A DNA stretch of 64,000 nt, from assembly GCF_013181195.1 (NCBI RefSeq), contig NZ_SMZP01000010.1, positions 186,001 through 250,000 of the forward strand, read 5' to 3'. Shown one piece after another: positions 44,758-53,475 of this stretch. Within the stretch, counting starts at the first letter, position 1, and each line of letters opens with the position of its first letter. Source of the DNA: Caulobacter sp. RHG1. Its GTDB lineage: Bacteria > Pseudomonadota > Alphaproteobacteria > Caulobacterales > Caulobacteraceae. Both the position numbers and the translations under genes were made by a program. The notes under the pieces were generated by a model. The model saw nothing but the letters and a program-made list of their open reading frames with translations. It did not search any database and was not told where the DNA came from.

Positions 44758-45159
44758 TCAGCCGTTGAGGGTCGCCGCGGCGACGCGGGCGATCTCGGCG
44801 TCCTGGTCAGGGCTGCCGCCGGACACCCCGACCGCGCCCAGCAGTCGGCCGACCAGGTCGCGCAGCGGCGCGCCGCCGGGGAAGGTCATCAGGCCGCCGT
44901 TGCTGCGCTCCAGGCCGGGAGCTGGCGCGCCGGGCTTGCAGTATTCCCAGACGGCTTCGCTGGTGATGCCGAACAGAGCCGCGGTGCGGGCCTTGCCGAC
45001 GGCGACGTCGATCGAGCCCAGCACGGCTTCGTCCATGCCGCCGAACGCCTTCAGATGCGCCCCGGCGTCGAGGATGGCGATATTGACCGGCACGCCGATC
45101 TGGATGGCGTGGTCGTGGCCGGCGGCGATCGCGGCCTGGGCCTGGTTCAGGGTGAGCAT
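44758..45159 (-). CDS. heme-binding-like protein (GlcG/HbpS family)
   Basis: A 133-residue protein of the GlcG/HbpS (DUF336) family. The pattern MLTLNQAQAAIAAG, then IAILDAGAHLKAFGGMDEA and ARTAALFGITS, ending with GVSGGSPDQDAEIA, is typical. Members bind heme or corrinoids, or are found with oxidoreductases without a proven role. The start is the ATG at 45157-45159 with GGAGAGGAGA upstream. It is the first gene of a unit with the SDR and is divergent from the LysR gene. Confidence 0.88.
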   Translation of the reverse strand: MLTLNQAQAAIAAGHDHAIQIGVPVNIAILDAGAHLKAFGGMDEAVLGSIDVAVGKARTAALFGITSEAVWEYCKPGAPAPGLERSNGGLMTFPGGAPLRDLVGRLLGAVGVSGGSPDQDAEIARVAAATLNG

Positions 45160-45246
45160 CAAGGTCTCCTCTCCGTTTCTGCCCGAGCCGCATCAGCGCC
45201 GCCCGTCTGTGAGGAGGAGAATTGCGCCGATCGATCTTGCCGATTA

Positions 45247-45265
45247 GATTGGAAATTATCCGATC
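45247..45265. promoter_or_regulatory. LysR-type operator candidate
   Basis: GATTGGA-N5-TCCGATC, an imperfect inverted repeat (one mismatch per arm) in the 124-bp divergent interval between the HbpS-like gene and the LysR gene, 22 bp before the LysR start. It is positioned as usual for autoregulation by a LysR protein. Confidence 0.4.
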
Positions 45266-45286
45266 AATGCTGAGTGAAATTCAGGA

Positions 45287-46171
45287 ATGAGGGCGACCGA
45301 CCTCTCAGAGTTGGCCGCGTTCGACGCAGTCGCGCGTCATCGCAGCTTCCGCCGCGCCGGCGAGGAGCGCGGGGTCACGGCCTCGGCCATCAGCCACGCC
45401 GTCACCAACCTGGAAGCGCGAGTGGGCCTCCGCCTGCTGAACCGCACCACCCGCAGCGTCTCGCTGACCGACGCTGGAGCCATGCTGCTGTCGCGCCTGT
45501 CGCCAGCCTTCGACGACATCAGTTCGGCGATGGACGGCCTGAACCAGTTCCGCGACACGCCTTTCGGCAAGGTTCGGATCAACGCGCCGATCTCGATCGC
45601 GTCGTTCGTACTGGGACCGGCCGTCGGCCGACTGGCCCGCGCGCATCCACACCTTCAGCTGGAGGTGATCGCCACCGACCGTCTGGTCGACATCGTGGAG
45701 GAAGGGTTCGACGCCGGCGTCAGGTTGGGCGAGAGCCTGCGCGACGGCATGACGGCGGTGCGGATCAATCCGCGACTGCGCTTTGCACTGGTGGGCTCAC
45801 CCGCCTATTTCGCCGAGGCTCCGGCGCCCCATGTCCCGGGCGACCTGAAGAGCCATGTCTGCTTCCAGAACCTCTATCCCAGCGGCGTGCGCTACCCGTG
45901 GACGTTCGCGCACCAGGGCCGGGACATCGCGTTCCAGCCGGAGGGCCCCTTCGGCTCGGACGATCATGACCTGCTGATCGCCGGTGCGCTGGCGGGGGCG
46001 GGCCTGGCCTATGTCTGGGAACATCGGGTCGAGGACCATGTTCGCGCCGGGCGGCTGGTGCGCTGCCTGGAGCCCTGGTGCCCGCCCGAGGACTGGCTGT
46101 ACCTCTATTATCCGACGCGCAAATATCTGTCGGCGGGCCTCAGGGCCGTGATCGAGACGCTGCGGGCGTAA
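45287..46171 (+). CDS. LysR family transcriptional regulator
   Basis: A 294-residue LysR regulator. The N-terminal winged helix-turn-helix (about 1-65) contains FDAVARHRSFRRAGEERGV and SAISHAVTNLEARVGLRLLN. The effector domain (about 90-290) contains GKVRINAPISIASFVLG and EEGFDAGVRLGESLRDGM, close to the AaeR/DmlR-like branch. It is divergent from the HbpS/SDR unit, its likely target. Confidence 0.93.
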   Translation: MRATDLSELAAFDAVARHRSFRRAGEERGVTASAISHAVTNLEARVGLRLLNRTTRSVSLTDAGAMLLSRLSPAFDDISSAMDGLNQFRDTPFGKVRINAPISIASFVLGPAVGRLARAHPHLQLEVIATDRLVDIVEEGFDAGVRLGESLRDGMTAVRINPRLRFALVGSPAYFAEAPAPHVPGDLKSHVCFQNLYPSGVRYPWTFAHQGRDIAFQPEGPFGSDDHDLLIAGALAGAGLAYVWEHRVEDHVRAGRLVRCLEPWCPPEDWLYLYYPTRKYLSAGLRAVIETLRA

Positions 46172-46183
46172 GCTGCCCTCGCC

Positions 46184-46783
46184 TCACCCCTCGCGCATCG
46201 CGTCGTCGATGCGCCGGGCGATGTCGGCCGGGGGCAGGTTGTAGGGGATCACCGTCTTGAAGCGGCCCTTGGGGTCCATCAGGTAGATCGCCGTCGAGTG
46301 ATCCATGGTGTAGCCGGGGCCGGCGCCGACCTTGGCGTAGTAGACCTTGTAGGTCTTGGCCGCGGCGTCGGTCTGGTCCTGCGTGCCGGTCAGGCCGATC
46401 GTGGACCGGAGCACGTAGTCGGCCGACAGATAGGTCTTCATCTGCTCAGGCGTGTCGCGGGCCGGATCGATCGAGATGAAGACGATCTGCAGATCCTTGG
46501 CCTTGTTCGGACCCAGGATGTCGGTGGCGGCCGACAGACCTTGCAAGGTCCCGGGGCAGACATCCGGGCAATAGGTGAAACCAAAGAACACCGCGCTCCA
46601 TTTCCCCTTCAACGCCTTCTCGGTCGTGGGGACGCCATCCTGATTGACCAGCTGGAACGGCCCGCCGACAGCGGCCGGCGCCTGGCTCTTGAACACGCCG
46701 GCGCGCCAGGCCAGGCCGCCCACGACGACGAAGCCGACAAGGCAGGCCAGGATCAGGAAAAGGCGGTGACGCGGCATGTGCAT
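46184..46783 (-). CDS. senC: SCO family protein (SenC)
   Basis: Membrane-anchored copper chaperone needed for assembly of the CuA or CuB site of cytochrome oxidase. The 199 residues have one N-terminal membrane helix (about 7-26). A thioredoxin-like domain follows with the copper ligands Cys72 and Cys76 (FTYCPDVCPG) and the distal His in TMDHSTAIYLMD. It is divergent from regB. The SenC-RegB-RegA arrangement is well known in alphaproteobacteria. Confidence 0.92.
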   Translation of the reverse strand: MHMPRHRLFLILACLVGFVVVGGLAWRAGVFKSQAPAAVGGPFQLVNQDGVPTTEKALKGKWSAVFFGFTYCPDVCPGTLQGLSAATDILGPNKAKDLQIVFISIDPARDTPEQMKTYLSADYVLRSTIGLTGTQDQTDAAAKTYKVYYAKVGAGPGYTMDHSTAIYLMDPKGRFKTVIPYNLPPADIARRIDDAMREG

Positions 46784-46851
46784 TTCATCCTTTTACGCTC
46801 GCCCAGCCTTTTGCGCTCGCCAGGCGGGAAATTCTGGACAATCCTGCGACC

Positions 46852-48252
46852 ATGGCTGACGCATCGTTTGCTGGAGCGCCCGACGACCCACGTCACAGGG
46901 GGCTCGATAAGCCGGGCGAAGACCCTGCGCAAGACGACGGCTGGTCCTGGATGGCTCCCGGGCTGCGCCGGGGTCGCCTGCGGGTTCGCACCCTTCTGGC
47001 GCAACGCTGGTTGTGGGTGGTGGGTCAGACCGCCGTCCTGATGGTGGCGGGTCTTGGCCTCAAGCTGCATGTGCCCTGGGCGCTGTGCTTCACCCTGATC
47101 GCCCTCTCGGCCTGGCTGAACGTGCTGCTGGGCCTGGCCTCCAGCGGTCAGCGACTGGCCCGTGACGGCGAGGCCACCGCCCAGATCGCCTTCGACATCC
47201 TCCAGCTTTCGGGCCTGCTCTATCTGACAGGCGGCGCGCTCAATCCCTTCTCGCTCTTGCTGATCGCGCCGGTGACCCTGGCCGCGGCCACGCTGCCGGC
47301 CCGCTATGCGATCGGCCTGGGGGCGCTGGCCATCGCCTCGTCAATCGCCCTGGCGCTGTTCCACATGCCGCTGCCGACCATCGAGGGCGCCCCGCTGCAC
47401 TACACGCCCAGCCCGCTGATGCTGGGCATCATCGTCACGGCGCGGATCATCGGCATTATCCTGACGGCGGCCTATGCTTGGCAGGCGGCCAGCGAGTCGG
47501 CCCGCATGGAGCTGGCGCTCAACGTCACCGAAACCGTGCTGGCCCGCGAACAGCGGCTGTCGGCGCTAGGCGCCCTCGCGGCGGCGGCGGCGCATGAACT
47601 GGGCACGCCGCTGGCGACGATCGCGGTCGTCTCGCGCGAGATGGCCCGCAACGCCGTCAGCGAGGAAATCCGCGAGGACGCCGAACTGCTGATCGGCCAG
47701 GCCGTCCGCTGCCGCGAGATCCTGGCCCGCCTGACCGAGATGCCCGAGGCCAAGGACGCCGTGCACGAGCGCATGAGCCTGGTGCAGCTGGTCCAGGACG
47801 TCATCGAGCCGCACCTGGTGCACGGCATTCGCGTCGAGGCCGTGGTCAACGGCCCGTCGGGCGACACCGCCCCCGACATCTGGCGCCGGCCCGAGATCAT
47901 TCACGCCATGACCTCGATCGTCGAGAACGCGGTCGACTTCGCCCGCAGCGAGGTGATCGTCATCGCCCGCTTCGACGCCCGCTACGTCGTGATCGAAGCC
48001 CGCGACGACGGTCCCGGCTTCTCGCCCGAGGTGCTGGCCAAGCTGGGCGAGCCCTATGTGACGACCCGTCCGGGCGCGGAAGGATCGCGCACCGGGCACA
48101 TCGGCATGGGCCTGGGATTCTTTATCGCGAAGACTTTGCTGGAACGAACAGGCGCGACCGTGGATTTCCGTAACGGACGTCGCGGCGGCGCCGTGGTTTC
48201 GGCGCGCTGGCCTCGACCTGCCTTAGAAGCTCCCGGATATATCGGGGTGTGA
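46852..48252 (+). CDS. regB: redox-sensing histidine kinase RegB/PrrB/ActS
   Basis: Global redox sensor kinase, 466 residues. It has six membrane helices (about 45-215) and the quinone-binding GGxxNPF motif (GGALNPF, 127-133). Phospho-acceptor His248 lies in AAAAHELGTPLATIAV, and the redox-active cysteine corresponds to Cys287 (GQAVRCREIL). The ATPase domain ends with GMGLGFFIAKTLLERTGA. All residues used for redox control are present. The partner response regulator follows after 101 bp, and the oxidase assembly factor SenC is divergent. Confidence 0.94.
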   Translation: MADASFAGAPDDPRHRGLDKPGEDPAQDDGWSWMAPGLRRGRLRVRTLLAQRWLWVVGQTAVLMVAGLGLKLHVPWALCFTLIALSAWLNVLLGLASSGQRLARDGEATAQIAFDILQLSGLLYLTGGALNPFSLLLIAPVTLAAATLPARYAIGLGALAIASSIALALFHMPLPTIEGAPLHYTPSPLMLGIIVTARIIGIILTAAYAWQAASESARMELALNVTETVLAREQRLSALGALAAAAAHELGTPLATIAVVSREMARNAVSEEIREDAELLIGQAVRCREILARLTEMPEAKDAVHERMSLVQLVQDVIEPHLVHGIRVEAVVNGPSGDTAPDIWRRPEIIHAMTSIVENAVDFARSEVIVIARFDARYVVIEARDDGPGFSPEVLAKLGEPYVTTRPGAEGSRTGHIGMGLGFFIAKTLLERTGATVDFRNGRRGGAVVSARWPRPALEAPGYIGV

Positions 48253-48353
48253 TCACGACGACACGCAAAGGGGCTTGCAGTCTCTCGTGAAGGCAGGAAA
48301 GTATAGGTTGTTATTTGGCCTATCGAGTATTGGCCCGGGGAGGGGCTGACTTC

Positions 48354-48911
48354 ATGGCGGATATCGGCGAGCTGGTCGCGGCGTTGCCCGACAAAACTCT
48401 GCTTCTGTTGGACGACGACGGTCCGTTGCGGACCCGATTGGGACGCGCGCTGGAACAGCGCGGCTTCGAGGTCACCCTGGCCGCTTCGGTGGCCGAGGCC
48501 CTGACCATCCTGCGCAGCCATGCGCCGGCGCACGCCGTGCTGGACATGCGCCTGGAAGACGGTTCAGGCCTGAAGGTGGTCGAGGCGGTCCGCGACACGC
48601 GCCCCGACGCCAAGGTCATCATGCTGACCGGCTACGGCAACATCGCCACCGCCGTGGCGGCGGTGAAGGCCGGGGTGGTCGACTACCTCTCCAAGCCGGC
48701 CGACGCCGACGACGTGGCTCGAGCCCTGCTGGCGGCCAAGGGCGACGCCCCGGCCCCGCCGGAAAACCCGATGAGCGCCGACCGCGTTCGCTGGGAACAC
48801 ATCCAGCGCGTCTACGAGATGTGCGGCCACAACGTGTCGGAAACCGCGCGCCGGCTGAACATGCACCGCCGGACCTTGCAGCGCATCCTGGCCAAGCGCG
48901 CGCCGCGGTAG
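48354..48911 (+). CDS. regA: response regulator RegA/PrrA/ActR
   Basis: Partner of RegB, 185 residues. The receiver domain (about 13-130) has Asp64 as phosphorylation site (AVLDMRLEDGSGL), the acidic pocket LLLDDD and the Lys in YLSKPADADD. A short linker follows and then a Fis-type helix-turn-helix (NVSETARRLNMHRRTLQRIL), nearly invariant in this family. The ATG at 48354 has GGGGAGGGG nine bases upstream; a TTG at 48315 is less likely. It controls respiratory and redox genes in related bacteria. Confidence 0.94.
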   Translation: MADIGELVAALPDKTLLLLDDDGPLRTRLGRALEQRGFEVTLAASVAEALTILRSHAPAHAVLDMRLEDGSGLKVVEAVRDTRPDAKVIMLTGYGNIATAVAAVKAGVVDYLSKPADADDVARALLAAKGDAPAPPENPMSADRVRWEHIQRVYEMCGHNVSETARRLNMHRRTLQRILAKRAPR

Positions 48912-48953
48912 GCGATGAGGTCGCGCCCGCGCTGCGCGCGGGCGCTTCTGTCC

Positions 48954-49739
48954 TCACATCGCCGAGATGCCGCCGTCGACCTTGATCTCGGCGCCGGTCA
49001 TGAACTTGCTCTCGTCGCTGGCGAGGTAGAGCACGGCATTGGCGATGTCGTTCGGTTCGCCGATACGGCCCAGCGGCACCTGGCGCGCCAGCTTGGCGAA
49101 GGCCTCTTCCTTGCCGAACCGCGCCGAGAAACCGTCCAGGATCGGCGTGTCGATAAAGGTCGGGTGGATCGAGTTCGAGCGGATGTCGAGCTTCATCTTG
49201 GCGCAGTACAGCGCGATGTTCTTGCTGAGCAGCCAGACCGCCGCCTTCGAGGCGTTGTAGGCGGGCGAATTGCCGTTGGCGATCAGGCCGGCGATCGAGC
49301 TCAGATTGATGATCGAGCCCGGCTGATGGGCCCGCATGTGGGTCAGGGCGTGCTTGGCGCCCAGGAACACCGAGTCGACATTGACCGACATGACCTTTTT
49401 CCAGAGGTCGAAATCCAGGCTCTCGATCGGCCCGTCGCCGCCGATGCCGGCGTTATTGACCAGCACCGACAGGCCGCCCATCGCCTCCGCGGCCTTCTCC
49501 AGCACGTCGATCCACTGGTCTTCCTGGGTGACGTCCAGCTGGAAGGCGAAAGCCGTGCCGGCGCCGTGGGCGGCGTTGATCTCGTCGGCCACGGCCTGCG
49601 CCCCGGCCAGGTTGAGGTCGGCCAGAGCGACCTTGGCGCCCTGACTGGCCAGCATCCGCCCGGCCGCCGCGCCCAGACCCTGGGCCCCGCCGGTGATGAA
49701 GGCCTTCTTGCCGGCGACCCGGCCTGTGCTGTGCGCCAT
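48954..49739 (-). CDS. SDR family oxidoreductase
   Basis: A 261-residue short-chain dehydrogenase. It shows ITGGAQGLGAAAGRML, the NAD-type acidic residue in KVALADLNLAG, NNAG (VLVNNAGIGG), Ser in IINLSSIAGL and YNASKAAVW. It ends with the common FMTGAEIKVDGG. It resembles 3-hydroxyacyl or cyclohexanol/steroid-type dehydrogenases. The perfect operator palindrome 20 bp before its ATG is shared with the HAD gene upstream and with the thiolase at 12963, which suggests a role in fatty-acid-like catabolism. Confidence 0.92.
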   Translation of the reverse strand: MAHSTGRVAGKKAFITGGAQGLGAAAGRMLASQGAKVALADLNLAGAQAVADEINAAHGAGTAFAFQLDVTQEDQWIDVLEKAAEAMGGLSVLVNNAGIGGDGPIESLDFDLWKKVMSVNVDSVFLGAKHALTHMRAHQPGSIINLSSIAGLIANGNSPAYNASKAAVWLLSKNIALYCAKMKLDIRSNSIHPTFIDTPILDGFSARFGKEEAFAKLARQVPLGRIGEPNDIANAVLYLASDESKFMTGAEIKVDGGISAM

Positions 49740-49758
49740 TGGGCGTCCTCCCGATTAT

Positions 49759-49780
49759 AATTCAAACGGGAGTTTGAATT
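49759..49780. promoter_or_regulatory. operator palindrome before SDR gene
   Basis: A perfect 9-bp inverted repeat, AATTCAAAC and GTTTGAATT, around GGGA. It is 20 bp before the SDR start codon and has the same TCAAAC-N4-GTTTGA core as 50455-50470. Confidence 0.75.
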
Positions 49781-49801
49781 CTTCAGACGGCCCTGTCCAT
49801 C

Positions 49802-50443
49802 TCAGAACGCCAAGCCGGTCGCTTCTGCGAGATCGGAGAGCAGCTGATCTTCGCTGGAGACCTTGATGGCCTTCATGCCCAAGGCCGCCGCCGGCTTGCA
49901 GTTGATCCCCAGGTCGTCGAGGTAGATGCAGGCCTCCGGCGCGACGCCCAGGAGCTCGCACATCATCTGGTAGATGCGCGGGTCGGGCTTGCGCACCCCC
50001 GCCTTGGAGCTTTCGATCACCGCGTCGAACAGGGCCATGATCTCGCCCACGGCCAGGGCCTTCTGCGCGCTCTGGGCCATGCCGGGTCCGTGGCCGGTCG
50101 GGACGTTGTTGGTGATGCAACCGACCTTGAACCGGACCTTGCAGGCCTTCAGCGCGTCCGTCACCCGCGGCCGCAGGTCGCCATAGAGCAGCGGCAGGAC
50201 CTCGGCGCCGCGCACCGCATGGCCAAGGCGCGTGGCTTCCTCCAGGAACAGCCCGTCGAAGGCCGCCGCATCGATCTCGGCCCGTTCGAACTTCGCCCAG
50301 GCGTTGGTGTCGGGATCCGTGGCGTTGACCGTGCGGATGAAGTCCTTGGGCAGGCCCGCTTGTGTCTCGTAGCGCCGGAAAGCCTCGAACGGCGAGGTCG
50401 TGAACACCCCGCCGAAATCCCAGATCACCGCCTCGATCGCCAT
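49802..50443 (-). CDS. HAD family hydrolase (ACAD10/soluble epoxide hydrolase N-domain type)
   Basis: A 213-residue HAD-IA phosphatase. The motifs are IEAVIWDFGGVFTTSPFEA (motif I DxxGG, with Gly in place of the usual second Asp), CITNNVP (motif II), the Lys in SSKAGVRKPDPRIY (motif III) and IYLDDLGINCKPA (motif IV). The protein resembles the phosphatase-like domain found in ACAD10 and epoxide hydrolase. The start is the ATG at 50443, 12 bp from the operator. The shared operator and the neighbouring SDR hint at work on hydroxyacyl or phospho-hydroxyacyl intermediates. Confidence 0.87.
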   Translation of the reverse strand: MAIEAVIWDFGGVFTTSPFEAFRRYETQAGLPKDFIRTVNATDPDTNAWAKFERAEIDAAAFDGLFLEEATRLGHAVRGAEVLPLLYGDLRPRVTDALKACKVRFKVGCITNNVPTGHGPGMAQSAQKALAVGEIMALFDAVIESSKAGVRKPDPRIYQMMCELLGVAPEACIYLDDLGINCKPAAALGMKAIKVSSEDQLLSDLAEATGLAF

Positions 50444-50454
50444 CTCCGCCCCCC

Positions 50455-50470
50455 TCAAACATTCGTTTGA
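50455..50470. promoter_or_regulatory. operator palindrome before HAD gene
   Basis: TCAAAC-ATTC-GTTTGA, a perfect inverted repeat 12 bp upstream of the HAD gene start. Identical core and spacing to 49761-49778, near-identical to 12931-12946. Confidence 0.75.
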
Positions 50471-50598
50471 CCCGACGCTAGCCGGACTAGTCGCGGAGGA
50501 AAAGGGCCGCCCGTCACGGCCAAGCTCGCGTGAGGGGTGAAATCATGCCGGGCCCCGGCGCGTTAGTGGTTTGTTAAGATCGTTACGGAGTTCCGCCC

Positions 50599-51090
50599 AT
50601 GACCGTTCGCCTGTTTGCCGCCCTCGCCTTCGCCAGCGCCGCCCTCGCGGCCGCGCCCGTCGTGGCTGGACCGCATCAGGGCGGACTACCGCTGGATCCG
50701 CAGCTGCTGCCGGCCAATTCCGGCCCCGGCGACTGCGTGGTTCGTCGGGTCACCGGTCCGGGCGGCGCCTATCGCTGGGACCGCGTCGAATGCGACAACC
50801 AGGGTCAACACCAGTGGAGCGGCCAGCCGCTTGGCGTGGAAACAGCCGATCGCTACAGCGAGCGGCACGACCCCCGCTACGGATATGGCCCGTCGCCCTA
50901 CGGCTACGACCAACAGTACGCCTACCAAGACCAAGACCTGCGCGAGCGCAGCTATGACGACCGATACGACATGGGCCGTGGGGGCCCCGTCACCCAGTAT
51001 CCGCCGTCCTATGCGCCCGTGTCTTACGGCTATGCCGCCGCCGGACGAGACGCCTACGGCTACCTCGTCTGGCCCGGAAAGCTGCCCTAA
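50599..51090 (+). CDS. hypothetical secreted Tyr-rich protein
   Basis: A 163-residue protein with a signal peptide (MTVRLFAALAFASAALAAAPVVA). The first half of the mature part has two cysteines (GDCVVRRV, VECDNQ) that may pair. From about residue 85 it is rich in Tyr, Asp, Gly, Pro and Arg (YGYGPSPYGYDQQYAYQD) and probably disordered. I do not recognise a family. Confidence 0.65.
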   Translation: MTVRLFAALAFASAALAAAPVVAGPHQGGLPLDPQLLPANSGPGDCVVRRVTGPGGAYRWDRVECDNQGQHQWSGQPLGVETADRYSERHDPRYGYGPSPYGYDQQYAYQDQDLRERSYDDRYDMGRGGPVTQYPPSYAPVSYGYAAAGRDAYGYLVWPGKLP

Positions 51091-51164
51091 CCCATTCCGG
51101 GTGGCGCCGCCCTTGCGCCGGATGCGGGGACTTGCACCAAAATGGGACTGGGGGAACTATCATC

Positions 51165-51269
51165 ATGCGCACACCGAGCCGACCGCTCTTCAAGGCCTAC
51201 GAACTCGTGGCCATCGCCGTGTTCGTCGTGGCGGCCGCGGCCGTCAGCAGCATCGGGCTGGTCTACTAG
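51165..51269 (+). CDS. 34-residue single-helix membrane peptide
   Basis: A short frame, MRTPSRPLFKAYELVAIAVF through VSSIGLVY, with ten basic/polar residues followed by one membrane helix (about 13-32). It has a strong ribosome site (GGGGGAA, eight bases before the ATG), and its stop is 51 bp before the AsmA gene. The positive N-terminus implies the C-terminus faces the periplasm. Small size makes the call tentative, but the ribosome site and membrane pattern support expression. Confidence 0.5.
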   Translation: MRTPSRPLFKAYELVAIAVFVVAAAAVSSIGLVY

Positions 51270-51320
51270 GACCACTCAGCCGCTTCGAAATGGAACAGGA
51301 TCGCTGGGCTCACGCGTTGT

Positions 51321-53417
51321 GTGGGTTCAACCGGAGCCACGATCCTGTCGACCGCCGACGCCACCACCGCGCCCAGCCCTGGGCCCAAGCCCCCGCGGAA
51401 CCCTTTCCGCGGGCTGTCGCGTAGCGCCAAGATCGGCATCGGCTCGGCCCTGGCCTTGGTCGCAGCGATCATCATCTTCCTGGTGATCTTCGACTGGAAC
51501 TGGCTGCGCGGGCCGATCGGCCGCTTCGCCTCGGCCCAGCTGCAGCGCGAAGTGGTCATCGCCGGCGACCTGCGCGTCCATCCCTGGTCGTTCTCGCCCA
51601 AGGTCGAGGCGTACGGCATCCGCATCGGCCAGCCGGCCTGGGCCAAGTCCGTCGACAAGGATGCGGGCCAGATGGTCCAGCTCCAGCGCATCGCCGTGCA
51701 GGTCAAGGTGCTGCCGCTGCTGCGCGGCCAGGTCATCCTGCCGTTCCTGGTGGTCGACAAGCCCGACGTGCGCCTGCTGCGCGCCAAGGACGGCAAGGCC
51801 AACTGGACGTTCGGCGCGCCGCGCAAGGACGCCAAGCCGCTGAAGCTGCCGGCCATCCAGCGCTTCGTGATCAATGATGGCAAGCTGCGCGTCGACGACC
51901 GCGTCGGCGGCGCGCTGTTCGTCGGCTCGGTGAACGCCCAGGAACGGGCCGGGGAGCGCGGCGGCCGTTTCGTGCTGGAGGGCAAGGGCAGCCTGAACCG
52001 TTCGGGCTTCGTGGCCCAGGTCACCGGCGGCCCGTTGCTGAACATCACGCCCGACCGTCCCTATCCGTTCGACGCCGACGTCCGCGCCGGCTCGACCCGC
52101 ATCACCGCCAACGGCAGCATCACCCGACCGTTCGACCTGGGCCGGTTCGAGACCCAGCTCAGCATCGCCGGCGCCGACCTGAACCGCCTGCACGACCTGA
52201 TCGGCCTGACCCTGCCCAACACCCCGCCCTACAAGGTCACGGGCAAGCTGGTGCGCAAAGGCCAGCGCTTCGACTTTGAAAAGCTGTCGGGCCGCATCGG
52301 CGACAGCGACATCCGCGGCGACCTGTTCGTGCTGACCGGCCGCGAGCGTCCCTACCTGGAAGCCGATCTGCGCTCGCGCCGCCTGGACTTCGACGACCTG
52401 GGCAGCCTGGTCGGTGCGGCCCCCGCGACCGGCAAGGGCGAGACCGCCTCGGCCGGCCAGAAGGTCGAGGCCCGCCAGCGCGACGCCACTCAGCGCCTGC
52501 TGCCCGACGCCACCCTGCAGGTCGACCGCGTACGGGCCATGGACGCCAAGGTCAGCTACCGCGCCGACACCGTGAACGCCCCAAACCTACCGCTGCGCAA
52601 GGTCAGCCTGGACCTGACCCTGGACAAGGGCGTGCTGAACCTGGACCCGATCGCCTTCACCTTCTCGCACGGCGACCTGAAGGGGAAAGTGCGGCTGGAC
52701 GCCAACCCGGCCGTGCCGAAGACCGATCTGGACGTGCGTCTGACCAACGCCCGTCTCGAGGATTTCATCCCGATCATGAGCGACGGCAAGCGCGCCATCG
52801 AGGGTCCCGTCATGGCCCGCGCCAAGCTGACCGGCACGGGCAACAGCGTCCACCGCGCCGCCGCCTCGGCCAACGGTTCGGTGACGGTGGTGTCGCCGCG
52901 TGGCCAGATCCGTCAGGCCTTCGCCGAGCTGCTGGGCGTCAACGCCTCCAAGGGCCTGATCCTGCTGCTGTCCAAGAGCGAAAAGGAGACGCCCGTTCGT
53001 TGTGCGATCGCCGATTTTGACGTCAAGAACGGCGTCATGACCTCAAACCAGATCGTCGCCGACACCGGCGTGGTCCTGGCCAGGGGGCGCGGCACGATCA
53101 ATCTGGACACCGAGCGGATGAACTTCCGCATCGAGGGCGACAGCAAGAAGCCGCGCCTGCTGCGCCTGTTCGTGCCGATCACCATCGAGGGCCCGTTCAT
53201 GGCCCCCAAGATCGGCCTGGACGCCAGCAAGGCCGTCGGCCAGGGCGGCATCGCCGCGGCCCTCGGCTCGCTGGTCAACCCGCTGGCCGCCCTCCTGCCC
53301 TTCATCACCACCGGCGAAGCCAAGGACGCCGACTGCGCCGGCCTGGTCAGCGAAGCCCGCCAGCAAGGCGCCCCGGTGAAGACCAGCCAGACGACGCCGG
53401 CCAAGGTGAAGAAGTAG
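51321..53417 (+). CDS. AsmA family protein
   Basis: A 698-residue envelope protein. It has a short cytoplasmic Pro-rich start and one membrane helix (about 37-58, IGIGSALALVAAIIIFLVIF). A long beta-rich periplasmic region follows with the AsmA N-terminal hallmark (DLRVHPWSFSPKVEAYGIRI) and the AsmA_2-type C-terminal half (about 420-640, NMFRIEGDSKKP-like end). AsmA proteins bridge inner and outer membranes and are linked to phospholipid transport. It starts with a GTG. The last 30 residues are Lys/Thr/Gln-rich. Confidence 0.9.
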   Translation: MGSTGATILSTADATTAPSPGPKPPRNPFRGLSRSAKIGIGSALALVAAIIIFLVIFDWNWLRGPIGRFASAQLQREVVIAGDLRVHPWSFSPKVEAYGIRIGQPAWAKSVDKDAGQMVQLQRIAVQVKVLPLLRGQVILPFLVVDKPDVRLLRAKDGKANWTFGAPRKDAKPLKLPAIQRFVINDGKLRVDDRVGGALFVGSVNAQERAGERGGRFVLEGKGSLNRSGFVAQVTGGPLLNITPDRPYPFDADVRAGSTRITANGSITRPFDLGRFETQLSIAGADLNRLHDLIGLTLPNTPPYKVTGKLVRKGQRFDFEKLSGRIGDSDIRGDLFVLTGRERPYLEADLRSRRLDFDDLGSLVGAAPATGKGETASAGQKVEARQRDATQRLLPDATLQVDRVRAMDAKVSYRADTVNAPNLPLRKVSLDLTLDKGVLNLDPIAFTFSHGDLKGKVRLDANPAVPKTDLDVRLTNARLEDFIPIMSDGKRAIEGPVMARAKLTGTGNSVHRAAASANGSVTVVSPRGQIRQAFAELLGVNASKGLILLLSKSEKETPVRCAIADFDVKNGVMTSNQIVADTGVVLARGRGTINLDTERMNFRIEGDSKKPRLLRLFVPITIEGPFMAPKIGLDASKAVGQGGIAAALGSLVNPLAALLPFITTGEAKDADCAGLVSEARQQGAPVKTSQTTPAKVKK

Positions 53418-53475
53418 ACGAAGAACCTGACGCCTTCGCCATCCCGCGACTTGTTCGGGGGCTGCGGACAGGCCC

